DNA from: an uncultured Lentisphaeria bacterium
Lineage (GTDB): Bacteria; Verrucomicrobiota; Lentisphaeria; Victivallales; UBA1829
Assembly (NCBI GenBank): GCA_905197955.1
Contig: CAJKAR010000002.1
Coordinates: 124,001-188,000 of the forward strand
Direction of reading: 5' to 3'
DNA length: 64,000 nt
Part shown: positions 35,850-43,455 of the stretch, piece by piece
How the letters are laid out: each line of letters starts with the position of its first letter
Numbering within the stretch: position 1 is the stretch's first letter
Position numbers and translations under genes: made by a program
Notes under the pieces: generated by a model
Told to the model about the DNA's origin: nothing
Database searches by the model: none
The model's input: only the letters and a program-made list of their open reading frames with translations

Positions 35850-36944
35850 TCAGAAGGAGTCGTCTTGGAGGGATTCCGATTCGATGCCGTTGTCGGCAAA
35901 CATCTTGCGGAGGTCTCCACGGTCGATCGCTTTGAAGAAGGCCTCTTCCGGCGTGATGATGTCGCGCAGGACAAGATCCAGCAGCGATCCGTTCAAACTG
36001 CGCATGCCGAGCTTATGACTGGTCTGAATGACGGATTCAATCATGTAGATCTTGTTTTCACGGATCAGGTTGCTGACCGCGTTTGTCACAAGCAGGATTT
36101 CCAGTGCGGCGATACGTCCGCGTCCTTTTCGTTTGCAGAGAGTCTGTGCGACAATTCCTTTCAGGGAGCCCGCGAGCATCGCGCGGATCTGTTCCTGACG
36201 GTTCGCCGGGAACTGCTGAATGATACGGTCCGCAGTACTGGCGGCGGTTGTCGTATGCAGCGTTCCGAACACAAGGTGACCGGTTTCCGCCGTTTCCAGC
36301 GCGATTTCGACGGTTTCCAGGTCTCGCATTTCTCCGACGAGCACGATATCCGGGTCTTCACGAAGTGCCGCTCGCAGTGCGGAAGAGAAGCTCCTGGTGT
36401 GACGGCCCACTTCGCGGTGATTGATCAGGCACTTCTTGTTGTGATGCACGAACTCAACCGGGTCTTCAATCGTGATGATATGGTCTGTTCGGATTCGGTT
36501 GATGTAGTCAACCATCGCCGCCAGAGTGGTCGATTTTCCGCTTCCGGTCGGTCCGGTGACGAGAACCAGTCCCTTGTTCAAGGTGCAGAGATCGGCGATG
36601 ACCGGCGGCAGATTCAGCTGCTCGAATGTCAGAATGTTCGCGGGAATCACTCGGGCGACGATGCCTACTCCGTTCAGATCCCGGAATACGTTCACACGGA
36701 AACGGTCTCCGTTCGGCAGAGAATACGCAAGGTCGGTATCGTTGCATTCGGCGAACTGGTCGATGTTGCGCTGAGGCATAATTTCGTTTGCAAGCGCTTC
36801 GATGTAATCACTGGTCAAAGGCTCGGATTCCGTGAAGATGATTTCTCCGTCGATTCGGTATACGGCCGGAGCTCCGCTGGAAAGATGTACGTCGGAGGCC
36901 TTCTGTTCCAGCATGAAGTTCAAAAAAACGTCGATATTCGGCAT
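35850..36944 (-). CDS. pilT: Type IV pilus retraction ATPase PilT
   Basis: The 364-aa hexameric ATPase drives pilus retraction at the inner membrane. It begins with the PilT N-terminal pattern (FLNFMLEQKASDVHLSSGAPA), then Walker A GPTGSGKSTTLAAM, the Asp box, Walker B and VLVGEMRDLETVEIALETAE, and the histidine box HLVFGTLHT. The C-terminal AIRNL-like switch is replaced by VTNAVSNLIREN. It stands alone, divergent from a LacI cassette. With the prepilin-like and secretin-like genes of this window it implies a working type IV filament system. Confidence 0.95.
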   Translation of the reverse strand: MPNIDVFLNFMLEQKASDVHLSSGAPAVYRIDGEIIFTESEPLTSDYIEALANEIMPQRNIDQFAECNDTDLAYSLPNGDRFRVNVFRDLNGVGIVARVIPANILTFEQLNLPPVIADLCTLNKGLVLVTGPTGSGKSTTLAAMVDYINRIRTDHIITIEDPVEFVHHNKKCLINHREVGRHTRSFSSALRAALREDPDIVLVGEMRDLETVEIALETAETGHLVFGTLHTTTAASTADRIIQQFPANRQEQIRAMLAGSLKGIVAQTLCKRKGRGRIAALEILLVTNAVSNLIRENKIYMIESVIQTSHKLGMRSLNGSLLDLVLRDIITPEEAFFKAIDRGDLRKMFADNGIESESLQDDSF

Positions 36945-37074
36945 AAGCAGCTCCTTACGATGAAAGTTCAGTACCCTTTATAATTACAGCAAAATGGGCT
37001 AAAAAGCAAGCGCGGAATCCTTTTATTTGGTCTTTTTCGAGAAGAATTTTTTTTGTTTTTTTCTTTTTACCCTA

Positions 37075-37102
37075 TTGCTTTTTCTGGAAAATGTCGTATA
37101 AT
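37075..37102 (+). promoter_or_regulatory. Sigma-70-type promoter of the second LacI cassette
   Basis: TTGCTT (37075-37080) and a perfect TATAAT (37097-37102) are separated by 16 bases. The perfect palindrome at 37112 follows at the expected transcription start. Confidence 0.75.
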
Positions 37103-37111
37103 TATTGTTGA

Positions 37112-37125
37112 TTGAACCGGTTCAA
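37112..37125. promoter_or_regulatory. LacI-type operator TTGAACCGGTTCAA
   Basis: A perfect 14-bp palindrome with a central CpG, the classical form of LacI/GalR-family operators, lies ten bases past the -10 and 21 bases before the regulator's ATG. It should mediate autoregulation and repression of the cassette. I noticed no second copy in the window. Confidence 0.85.
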
Positions 37126-37146
37126 CCGGATGGCTGGAGTATCGTT

Positions 37147-38166
37147 ATGAGAGCAACATTAAATGATATTGCAAAACGGGTCGGGGTTTCTAAATCCCTG
37201 GTATCCATGTATTTGAATAATCATAAGCTCTCCAGCAAGATTGCGGCTGAAACGAAAAGCCGGATTGATGTTGCCGTCAAGGAACTGGATTATCGTCCAT
37301 CATTTACGGCGCGTGCGCTTTCCAATGGAAAAACCAGAACGATCGGCATTGTCTGCGGCGGAATTAAAAATCCTTATTTTGCCAATCTGGTGGAGGATGC
37401 TCTTGACGAGGCGGCCAAGCATGGATATCAGCTGATTCTCGGATTGACCCGCTGGATTCCTGAAGAAGAGGAAAATACGGTAAAAAATCTCCTGAACCGT
37501 CAGATCGACGGTCTGATCTGCTGCATTCATCCGGAAGAAAATTCCAAGACGTATACAATGTTCCGCCAGAGCCGGATCCCGATCATCCGCCTGAGCCCTT
37601 CAAAGGATTTCCCAACCGTATGTGCCGATGGGAACGAGGCAATGGAAAAGGCTGTTGCTTTTCTGGCAGAACGGGGGCATTCTCGAATCTGCGGAGTGTT
37701 CTATGAGCATTCCGAATGGCCGGAACCGTTTGTGGAAGCCTGTAAAAAGGCCCATGTCGATTCGAGACTGCTTCCGCAGAATGATTCGGAAACGGATCAA
37801 TATGTGAAATCGTTTATCCGTCAGAAGGAGACTGCATTGATTGTCAACGGCGCTCCGCCGCTGCTGGCTGCGTTGGAACGGCATCCCGATTACCGGCCGG
37901 ATCTGATTGTCGGTTACGATGATTACACCATGTACTCTTCTCTGGACCGGATTTCCGGTGGAATTTATACGGATTCCTGTGAACAGATCCGAATAGCGGT
38001 GGATCTGCTGATCAACAGTCTGGAGCATCCCTCTCAGGCGATTCCGGGAAAGACTGGGGTTCATTCCCTCTTCCTTTCCCGGAAAGAGATCGAAGCAAGA
38101 CAGAATCAGAGTTTCGGTGTTCTGACACCGTTTCCAATATACAGAAAGGAACAAGAGAAAAAATGA
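37147..38166 (+). CDS. LacI-family transcriptional regulator
   Basis: The 339-aa protein begins MRATLNDIAKRVGVSKSLVS, a LacI helix-turn-helix, with hinge DYRPSFTARALSNGKT and a sugar-binding-type effector domain (IGIVCGGIKNPYF, LIVGYDDYTMYS). The ATG at 37147 has GGAG seven bases upstream; a longer in-frame reading would cover the operator. Its stop overlaps the next ATG (ATGA), which ties it to the prepilin-like gene. Confidence 0.93.
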   Translation: MRATLNDIAKRVGVSKSLVSMYLNNHKLSSKIAAETKSRIDVAVKELDYRPSFTARALSNGKTRTIGIVCGGIKNPYFANLVEDALDEAAKHGYQLILGLTRWIPEEEENTVKNLLNRQIDGLICCIHPEENSKTYTMFRQSRIPIIRLSPSKDFPTVCADGNEAMEKAVAFLAERGHSRICGVFYEHSEWPEPFVEACKKAHVDSRLLPQNDSETDQYVKSFIRQKETALIVNGAPPLLAALERHPDYRPDLIVGYDDYTMYSSLDRISGGIYTDSCEQIRIAVDLLINSLEHPSQAIPGKTGVHSLFLSRKEIEARQNQSFGVLTPFPIYRKEQEKK

Positions 38167-38918
38167 GAAGAAGAAATTTCACATTAATAGAGCTTCTGGT
38201 TGTTATTGCGATCATCGCAATTCTTGCCGGAGTTCTTCTGCCCGCCCTTAATAAGGCAAGAGAGAGCGGTATCCAGATGAAATGCAGCAACGCTTTGAAG
38301 CAGATGGGAACTGCAGGCCACAGTTATGCCTCTGATTACGATGACTGGTGGATGCCTTTTACGATGGCGCTTCCCGGGGATGAGACAAATATCAACCGCC
38401 GCTGGGCGAACAATCCGGATTTTGTCAGATATCTCGGTGTCAAAGCGAAAAGTCTGTCCTATGTCTGGGATGTTTCCTACTGGGATTCGGCTTTCCTCTG
38501 CAACAATACAAGGCCTTCCACATCAACGACGGATACCAAGTATAAAAATGTATGGTATGTCTATGGAATGGTCTGGAACGATGGAGATACGATTCATCCG
38601 GCGGGCAGTATGGAGACCGATGTCTGGAAACTTACGAAAATTAAAAGAGCTTCTCAGAAAATTGTCTTTACGGAAGTTTCCGCCGGTGCGAAAATTCAGT
38701 TCTACGGCAGCACGCCCGATCGCTGGTGGAAGGATGGAAATGGTACGAATGATGACGAATACCTGACCTATCGTCACGGCGGCGGCAATACGATCAATGT
38801 AACCTGGTTCGATGGCCATGTCAGCAATGTTCACCATTCCAGAATGAACTGGAAAAACGGTACTTTTTCCAATGGAATCTGGCATCAGTATTTCCCGTAT
38901 GACAACATTCAATGGTAA
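38163..38918 (+). CDS. Prepilin-like protein with type II/IV N-terminal methylation motif
   Basis: The 251-aa protein has an extremely short basic leader, MRRRN, then FTLIELLVVIAIIAILAG and LLPALNKAR. The C-terminus carries the DG element (TWFDGHVSNVHH). The residue before the cleavage is Asn as in the copy at 23.7 kb. The globular part differs from that copy, so the proteins are related mainly in the helix and the DG element. It overlaps the LacI stop by ATGA and is 21 bases before the glycosidase-like gene. Confidence 0.87.
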   Translation: MRRRNFTLIELLVVIAIIAILAGVLLPALNKARESGIQMKCSNALKQMGTAGHSYASDYDDWWMPFTMALPGDETNINRRWANNPDFVRYLGVKAKSLSYVWDVSYWDSAFLCNNTRPSTSTTDTKYKNVWYVYGMVWNDGDTIHPAGSMETDVWKLTKIKRASQKIVFTEVSAGAKIQFYGSTPDRWWKDGNGTNDDEYLTYRHGGGNTINVTWFDGHVSNVHHSRMNWKNGTFSNGIWHQYFPYDNIQW

Positions 38919-38939
38919 CAATTCTATCTGGGAAAAGTG

Positions 38940-41900
38940 ATGAAACATCTTCTGCAACTCCTTTCGTTTTTTTCCGCCGCGCTTCTCTGTGCGGAGCCGC
39001 TTCTGTTTCAGGAATCCTTTTCCACTCCGGAGTCCGTCAGGAAATATTATCCATGGGTGGTGAAAACCGGATATATCCGTGAAAAGGATGGTTCCGGGGC
39101 ATTGAAACTCTTTCTTGCTGAACACAAGCCGATCGGTACGATCAGTATTTCTCTGAAACCGCAGGAAATCGCCGGGAAACGGCTTCGCATTTCCGCGGAA
39201 GTGAAGGGGGAAAAGATTGCTCCGGCAAAAGAGCGCTTCAACGGAGGAAAGTTCATGATGCCTGTGGAGAGTGCATCCGGTACACTCTATCCGGGAGCTC
39301 AGCTTTCCAGCGGATCGTTCGGCTGGGAAAAGAAAGCGTTCGTCGCGGAGATCCCCTGGGATGTGAAGAAGGCTTCGATTGTGCTGGGATTTCAGGATTC
39401 TTTCGGGACTCTTCTTGTCCGCAACCTCAAGGTGGAGGATCTGGGTACTGCGCTGGATCTGCGCGGTTCCGCCAATATGGGATTTGCGGATCCGAAAGCC
39501 AATGACGGTCGCGGCGGCTGGTCCGATCAGGGGCCCGATAACGATGCCGCCAGTTTCCGGCCTCGTCCGGACGGACTCTATGCGGGATTCCCTTTCCGCG
39601 TGATGGAGCCCGGGAAAAACGGCGGAAAATCGGTGCTTTCCATGAAATCCTTCCATTTTCCCGGAGGTTCTGCGTTTGCAAAAACAGAGCTGAAACATCC
39701 GGAAAAGGCCTCCTGGCTGTATCTTCTGCACACGATGTGCCATAATGCCAAAGGAAATGTCGGATGGGTGGAAATCGTTGGAACCAGCGGAAAAATGCAG
39801 AAAATTCCTGTGGCGATCGGGAAAGACATTGCCGACTGGTGGAATCCGAAACGTCTGGAGAATGCGTACCCCGCTGTGCTTTGGAACAACTCGCAGGGGG
39901 GAACGGTTGGTGTATATGTTTCCAGATTTCCGCTCCTGCCGGAGGTTTCCCCGGTGAAATCGGTGACGTTCCGGAGTGCCGGTCAGGTTCCTGTCTGGAT
40001 CATCCTCGGAGCGACTCTTTCCGGTGTGGACTACAAGTTCCCGGATCTGCGCAAGTTTGTTACGAAAGAAGATCGGAAATGGCGCCCCCTGCCGCCGGCG
40101 AAACCGGGTGTGATCGCGGGATCCGCACTCGACCGTTCTGCACTCACGAAGAAAACGGCTGTGACGGAGCGGGTGATGATCAATTCCGCCGGACAGCTTG
40201 CATTGGAGAAGTCGCCCGACGTGCCGGTCCGCTTCCTGACGGTCGCGGATTCGTATGAGACGTTCAATATGTTCCAGTCTAAAAAACATATCGAAGAGTA
40301 TGCCCGCCAGCTCCGTCTTCAGGGATACAATATGGCGAGACTGCACTATCTGGACTCCATTCTGATGAGCGGATCGAAAAAGGCTCTGGAGTTCAATCAG
40401 AAGAATCTCGACAAATTCGATTACTATGTCTACTGCATGAAGAAAAACGGGATTTATCTGAATCTCGATGCCATGTGCAGTCTTTACGGTTACGATCTCG
40501 GCAATACCTGGTATCCGGATAAATCCGGACGCAATTTCGGGTATGACATCTATTTCAAGGAGAGTGTGAAGGAGAACTGGAGGAAGGGGGTCGGAAAGCT
40601 CCTGACGCATGTCAATCCTTATACGAAAACCCGTCTTGCGGAAGATCCTGTCCTTGCGATTGTGAACGGGAAAAACGAACAGGAATTCGCTCTGATGGCA
40701 TGGCGCTATCCGGAGAATCCGCAGTACATGCTTCCCACCTGGAGGGAATTTCTGAAGCGCCGTTATCAAACGATTTCGGCATTCAACAGTGCCTGGGGGA
40801 TGAAGGTGAAGGATTGGAAGGAGATTCCGGTCTTTACCCGTCAGGATGCGACGGCCCGCAACCGTCGCGGCGAGGATGTCGCCCGCTACAAGTCGGAACT
40901 GGAATCGGGAATGTATGACTGGTATGTCGCGGAACTCCGGAAAATGGGCTACAAAGGGATCGTCATCAATTATGATATGGGACAGAATCTCCGTTACATC
41001 GCCTTGCGGAAGCCGTTCCAGGCAATCGGCATGCACTCCTATCACGGTCATCCCTCGGTAGACGGGCAGTTCGAGCAGACAATAGATCAATCCAGTTCTC
41101 TTTCGAAGGCCAACGCCATGTTCCGCGGCATCAACAGTACCCGTCTTACCGGGAAACCACTGCTGGTTACGGAATACGGAATCGTCTTCTGGAACAAGTA
41201 CCGCTATGAAGAGGCGTTTTCCGCCGGGGCCTATGCCGCGTTTCAGGAGCACTCCGCGCTGACGGTGCATTCGCAGACGGTTTCGATCCGTCCGGAAACG
41301 GCAATTCGTCCGTTCGGCTGCACCAGTGATCCGGTGATTCACGCATCGGAATTTCTGACGGCGTATCTCTTCCGTCGCGGCGATGTGTCTCCCGCCCGGG
41401 TGCATATCCGGCTCGACCTGAACACGGAGGCGATGTATCGCGACCGCACCTTCCTCGACGGCATTCATACGGGGCAGTCCCGCTTGTGTCTTCTGACTGG
41501 CGTTTCCACAGCGGTCGATCCGGATTTCCCGGTCCGGAAGAATGAACTTGCCCTTTCCACAGCGGGTGGATCAACCATCATGACACGTCCCGGTTACACC
41601 ATGGTGGTTGACAAGCCGGGAACTCCGTTTGACATCAACACCATTATGAATGAATTCAAAAAACAGGGCCTCGTCCCCCGGACAAACCGGACCGATGCCG
41701 CAAAAGGTATTTTTGAAAATTCCAATAATGAGCTTTATCTGGATGCGGAGAAACGTTTTCTTTCGGTCAACACGCCGAATTTGCAGGGAATCTGCGCTGA
41801 AGCGGGAAGTGCTCCGGTTCAGCTGGCTGAGTTCGGGGTATCGGATCTGACCACGCGCGGAAACGTTGCGGTCGTCAGCATCGACGGCAAACCCCTTGCC

Positions 41901-42209
41901 GATTCCCGGCGGATTGTTCTGGTGTATGCGACCAACGCTTTGAATACCGGCATGGAATTCCTTTCCGATGATATGCGGATCCTGAGAAAACAGGGAAAAA
42001 CACCGGTCCTCGTGGAAACCGGCGCGTTCCAGTTCACTCTTGTCAACCGCAACGCGGAAAAACTGAAACTGTACGCGCTTGCCACCGATGGCTCCCGTCG
42101 GTTTGAACTGCCGCTTGAAAAGAAGGGACCCTTGGTCCGCGGCAGAATCAATACCGCGGAGTACAAGGATGGCCCCTCCCTTTATTTCGAACTCGCTGTG
42201 GAGCCCTGA
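38940..42209 (+). CDS. Secreted clan GH-A-like glycoside hydrolase
   Basis: The 1089-aa protein has a signal peptide (HLLQLLSFFSAALLCAEP). Residues about 20-170 and 175-365 are beta-rich and probably bind carbohydrate. A TIM barrel spans about 410-800. It shows a clan GH-A layout: AIVNGKNEQEF with the Asn-Glu acid/base near residue 580, and KPLLVTEYGIVFW with the nucleophile Glu near 745. A C-terminal beta part follows (about 870-1089). The family is uncertain (GH5-, GH39- or GH42-like). The ATG at 38940 is preferred to an adjacent GTG. It lies in the LacI/prepilin cassette and ends one base before the convergent GntR-type gene. Confidence 0.78.
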   Translation: MKHLLQLLSFFSAALLCAEPLLFQESFSTPESVRKYYPWVVKTGYIREKDGSGALKLFLAEHKPIGTISISLKPQEIAGKRLRISAEVKGEKIAPAKERFNGGKFMMPVESASGTLYPGAQLSSGSFGWEKKAFVAEIPWDVKKASIVLGFQDSFGTLLVRNLKVEDLGTALDLRGSANMGFADPKANDGRGGWSDQGPDNDAASFRPRPDGLYAGFPFRVMEPGKNGGKSVLSMKSFHFPGGSAFAKTELKHPEKASWLYLLHTMCHNAKGNVGWVEIVGTSGKMQKIPVAIGKDIADWWNPKRLENAYPAVLWNNSQGGTVGVYVSRFPLLPEVSPVKSVTFRSAGQVPVWIILGATLSGVDYKFPDLRKFVTKEDRKWRPLPPAKPGVIAGSALDRSALTKKTAVTERVMINSAGQLALEKSPDVPVRFLTVADSYETFNMFQSKKHIEEYARQLRLQGYNMARLHYLDSILMSGSKKALEFNQKNLDKFDYYVYCMKKNGIYLNLDAMCSLYGYDLGNTWYPDKSGRNFGYDIYFKESVKENWRKGVGKLLTHVNPYTKTRLAEDPVLAIVNGKNEQEFALMAWRYPENPQYMLPTWREFLKRRYQTISAFNSAWGMKVKDWKEIPVFTRQDATARNRRGEDVARYKSELESGMYDWYVAELRKMGYKGIVINYDMGQNLRYIALRKPFQAIGMHSYHGHPSVDGQFEQTIDQSSSLSKANAMFRGINSTRLTGKPLLVTEYGIVFWNKYRYEEAFSAGAYAAFQEHSALTVHSQTVSIRPETAIRPFGCTSDPVIHASEFLTAYLFRRGDVSPARVHIRLDLNTEAMYRDRTFLDGIHTGQSRLCLLTGVSTAVDPDFPVRKNELALSTAGGSTIMTRPGYTMVVDKPGTPFDINTIMNEFKKQGLVPRTNRTDAAKGIFENSNNELYLDAEKRFLSVNTPNLQGICAEAGSAPVQLAEFGVSDLTTRGNVAVVSIDGKPLADSRRIVLVYATNALNTGMEFLSDDMRILRKQGKTPVLVETGAFQFTLVNRNAEKLKLYALATDGSRRFELPLEKKGPLVRGRINTAEYKDGPSLYFELAVEP

Positions 42210-42210
42210 T

Positions 42211-43263
42211 TCAGAGGGATCGCATGCGGTGTTCCCGGACGGGACCGGTGGTCCCGCCCGCGGAGAATTCCACTCCGAAGATCTCATTGATCGGTTTAGC
42301 GATTCTTCCTTCGACGAGGTCCGCGAGAAGTTCCGCGGCATAGGCCCCCAGGCGCCTGGGACGCTCGTCTACACTGGTGATTTTCACCAGCGACTGAATC
42401 TCCGGCAGACAGCTGAATCCTGTCAGGGAAAGATCCTCCGGTATGCGGAGTCCTGATTCCCGCAGCGCAAGAAGGATGCTCATTGCGATATGGTCGCCGT
42501 CGCAGGCGATCGCTGTCATTTCCGGGAAGCGGCGGAGGAGCCTCTCCGTGAATTCCCTGGCGCTGACACTTTCATTGGAGAAAAGTTCCACGGAAAGCGC
42601 TTCGATTCCCGCCTTCTTCAGAACCTCCATGAATCCCCGGCAGCGTTCCAGCAGGGGCTGTTCCACATTGTTTTGCGCCACATAGACGATCCGGCGATGT
42701 CCAAGCCGGATCAGATGTTCCGCCAGCATTCTTCCTCCTGTCCGGTTGTCGTGCCGGATCAGATTGCACCCGCGGATATCCGCCGGCAGATTGTTCACCC
42801 ACAGAACCGGAAACGGTACTTCGGATGGAAAATTCTGAAAGTGCGTGACAATCACTCCGGAAGGATCCTCCGCTTTCAGGCGGTTCAGCGCCAGACTGAA
42901 ATCCGTCACATCGGGCGAGCTGTAAAAATACAGATTGTAGCCCCGGCGGAACGCTCCTTCCTGAAATCCATGCAGAAGATTCGAATAATAACTGACGTTG
43001 CCGCTCATGAATACGGCAAATTTTCCTTTCAGCAGCGCGGGATTTCCGCAGACAATGCTGCCGCCTCCGCCGCGCCGCCGTTCCACCAGTTTCCGGACAA
43101 CCAGCTCTGAAACTGCTTTGTTTGCGGTTTTCTTGTTGACGGAGAATCGTTCCGCCAGCTCGTATTCCGACGGGATTTTCTCTCCGGGACGGAACCGTCC
43201 TTCCGCAATTTCTCTTGTGAGCCAATGCGCAATGGCTTCTGTTTTGTTTTTTCCAGTTTCCAA
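42211..43263 (-). CDS. GntR-type regulator with LacI-like effector domain
   Basis: The 350-aa protein has an N-terminal winged helix of the GntR class (IAEGRFRPGEKIPSEYELAERF, then VNKKTANKAVSELVVRKLV) and a C-terminal periplasmic-binding fold (FAVFMSGNVSYYSNLLHGF..., IACDGDHIAMSILLAL, LSLTGFSCLPEI), as in AraR-like regulators. The start is TTG at 43263, supported by GAGG seven bases upstream. The frame stays open far upstream, but that part is antisense to the next gene. It is divergent from the 907-aa secreted protein gene, its likely target. Confidence 0.88.
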   Translation of the reverse strand: METGKNKTEAIAHWLTREIAEGRFRPGEKIPSEYELAERFSVNKKTANKAVSELVVRKLVERRRGGGGSIVCGNPALLKGKFAVFMSGNVSYYSNLLHGFQEGAFRRGYNLYFYSSPDVTDFSLALNRLKAEDPSGVIVTHFQNFPSEVPFPVLWVNNLPADIRGCNLIRHDNRTGGRMLAEHLIRLGHRRIVYVAQNNVEQPLLERCRGFMEVLKKAGIEALSVELFSNESVSAREFTERLLRRFPEMTAIACDGDHIAMSILLALRESGLRIPEDLSLTGFSCLPEIQSLVKITSVDERPRRLGAYAAELLADLVEGRIAKPINEIFGVEFSAGGTTGPVREHRMRSL

Positions 43264-43316
43264 TGGATCACCTCTCTCTCCTTTTCGGCTTTCCGAGGGT
43301 ACTATAACTGGAGATG

Positions 43317-43329
43317 TTGACCCATTCAA
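43317..43329. promoter_or_regulatory. Operator copy 1, TTGACCCATTCAA
   Basis: A 13-bp element with TTGA...TCAA dyad symmetry lies about 54 bases before the GntR/LacI-type start and upstream of the -35 of the divergent gene. An almost identical copy is at 43419. Confidence 0.7.
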
Positions 43330-43358
43330 GTTATTTTGAGAAAAAAAAGTTAAGCATA

Positions 43359-43387
43359 TTGACAGAAAACAATATTTCGAGTATAAT
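43359..43387 (+). promoter_or_regulatory. Perfect consensus promoter of the 907-aa secreted protein gene
   Basis: TTGACA (43359-43364) and TATAAT (43382-43387) are separated by exactly 17 bases. Such a strong promoter needs a repressor, in line with the flanking operator copies. Confidence 0.88.
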
Positions 43388-43418
43388 GTAAAAGTGTGTT
43401 TCCAAAGAAAATAAAAAC

Positions 43419-43431
43419 TTGACCCACTCAA
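43419..43431. promoter_or_regulatory. Operator copy 2, TTGACCCACTCAA
   Basis: This copy differs from copy 1 at one base and lies about 25 bases past the predicted transcription start and 25 bases before the ATG. The copies are 102 bases apart centre to centre, close to ten helical turns, which would allow DNA looping. Confidence 0.75.
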
Positions 43432-43455
43432 CATTGGGGTTGTATTGGAGGAAAA

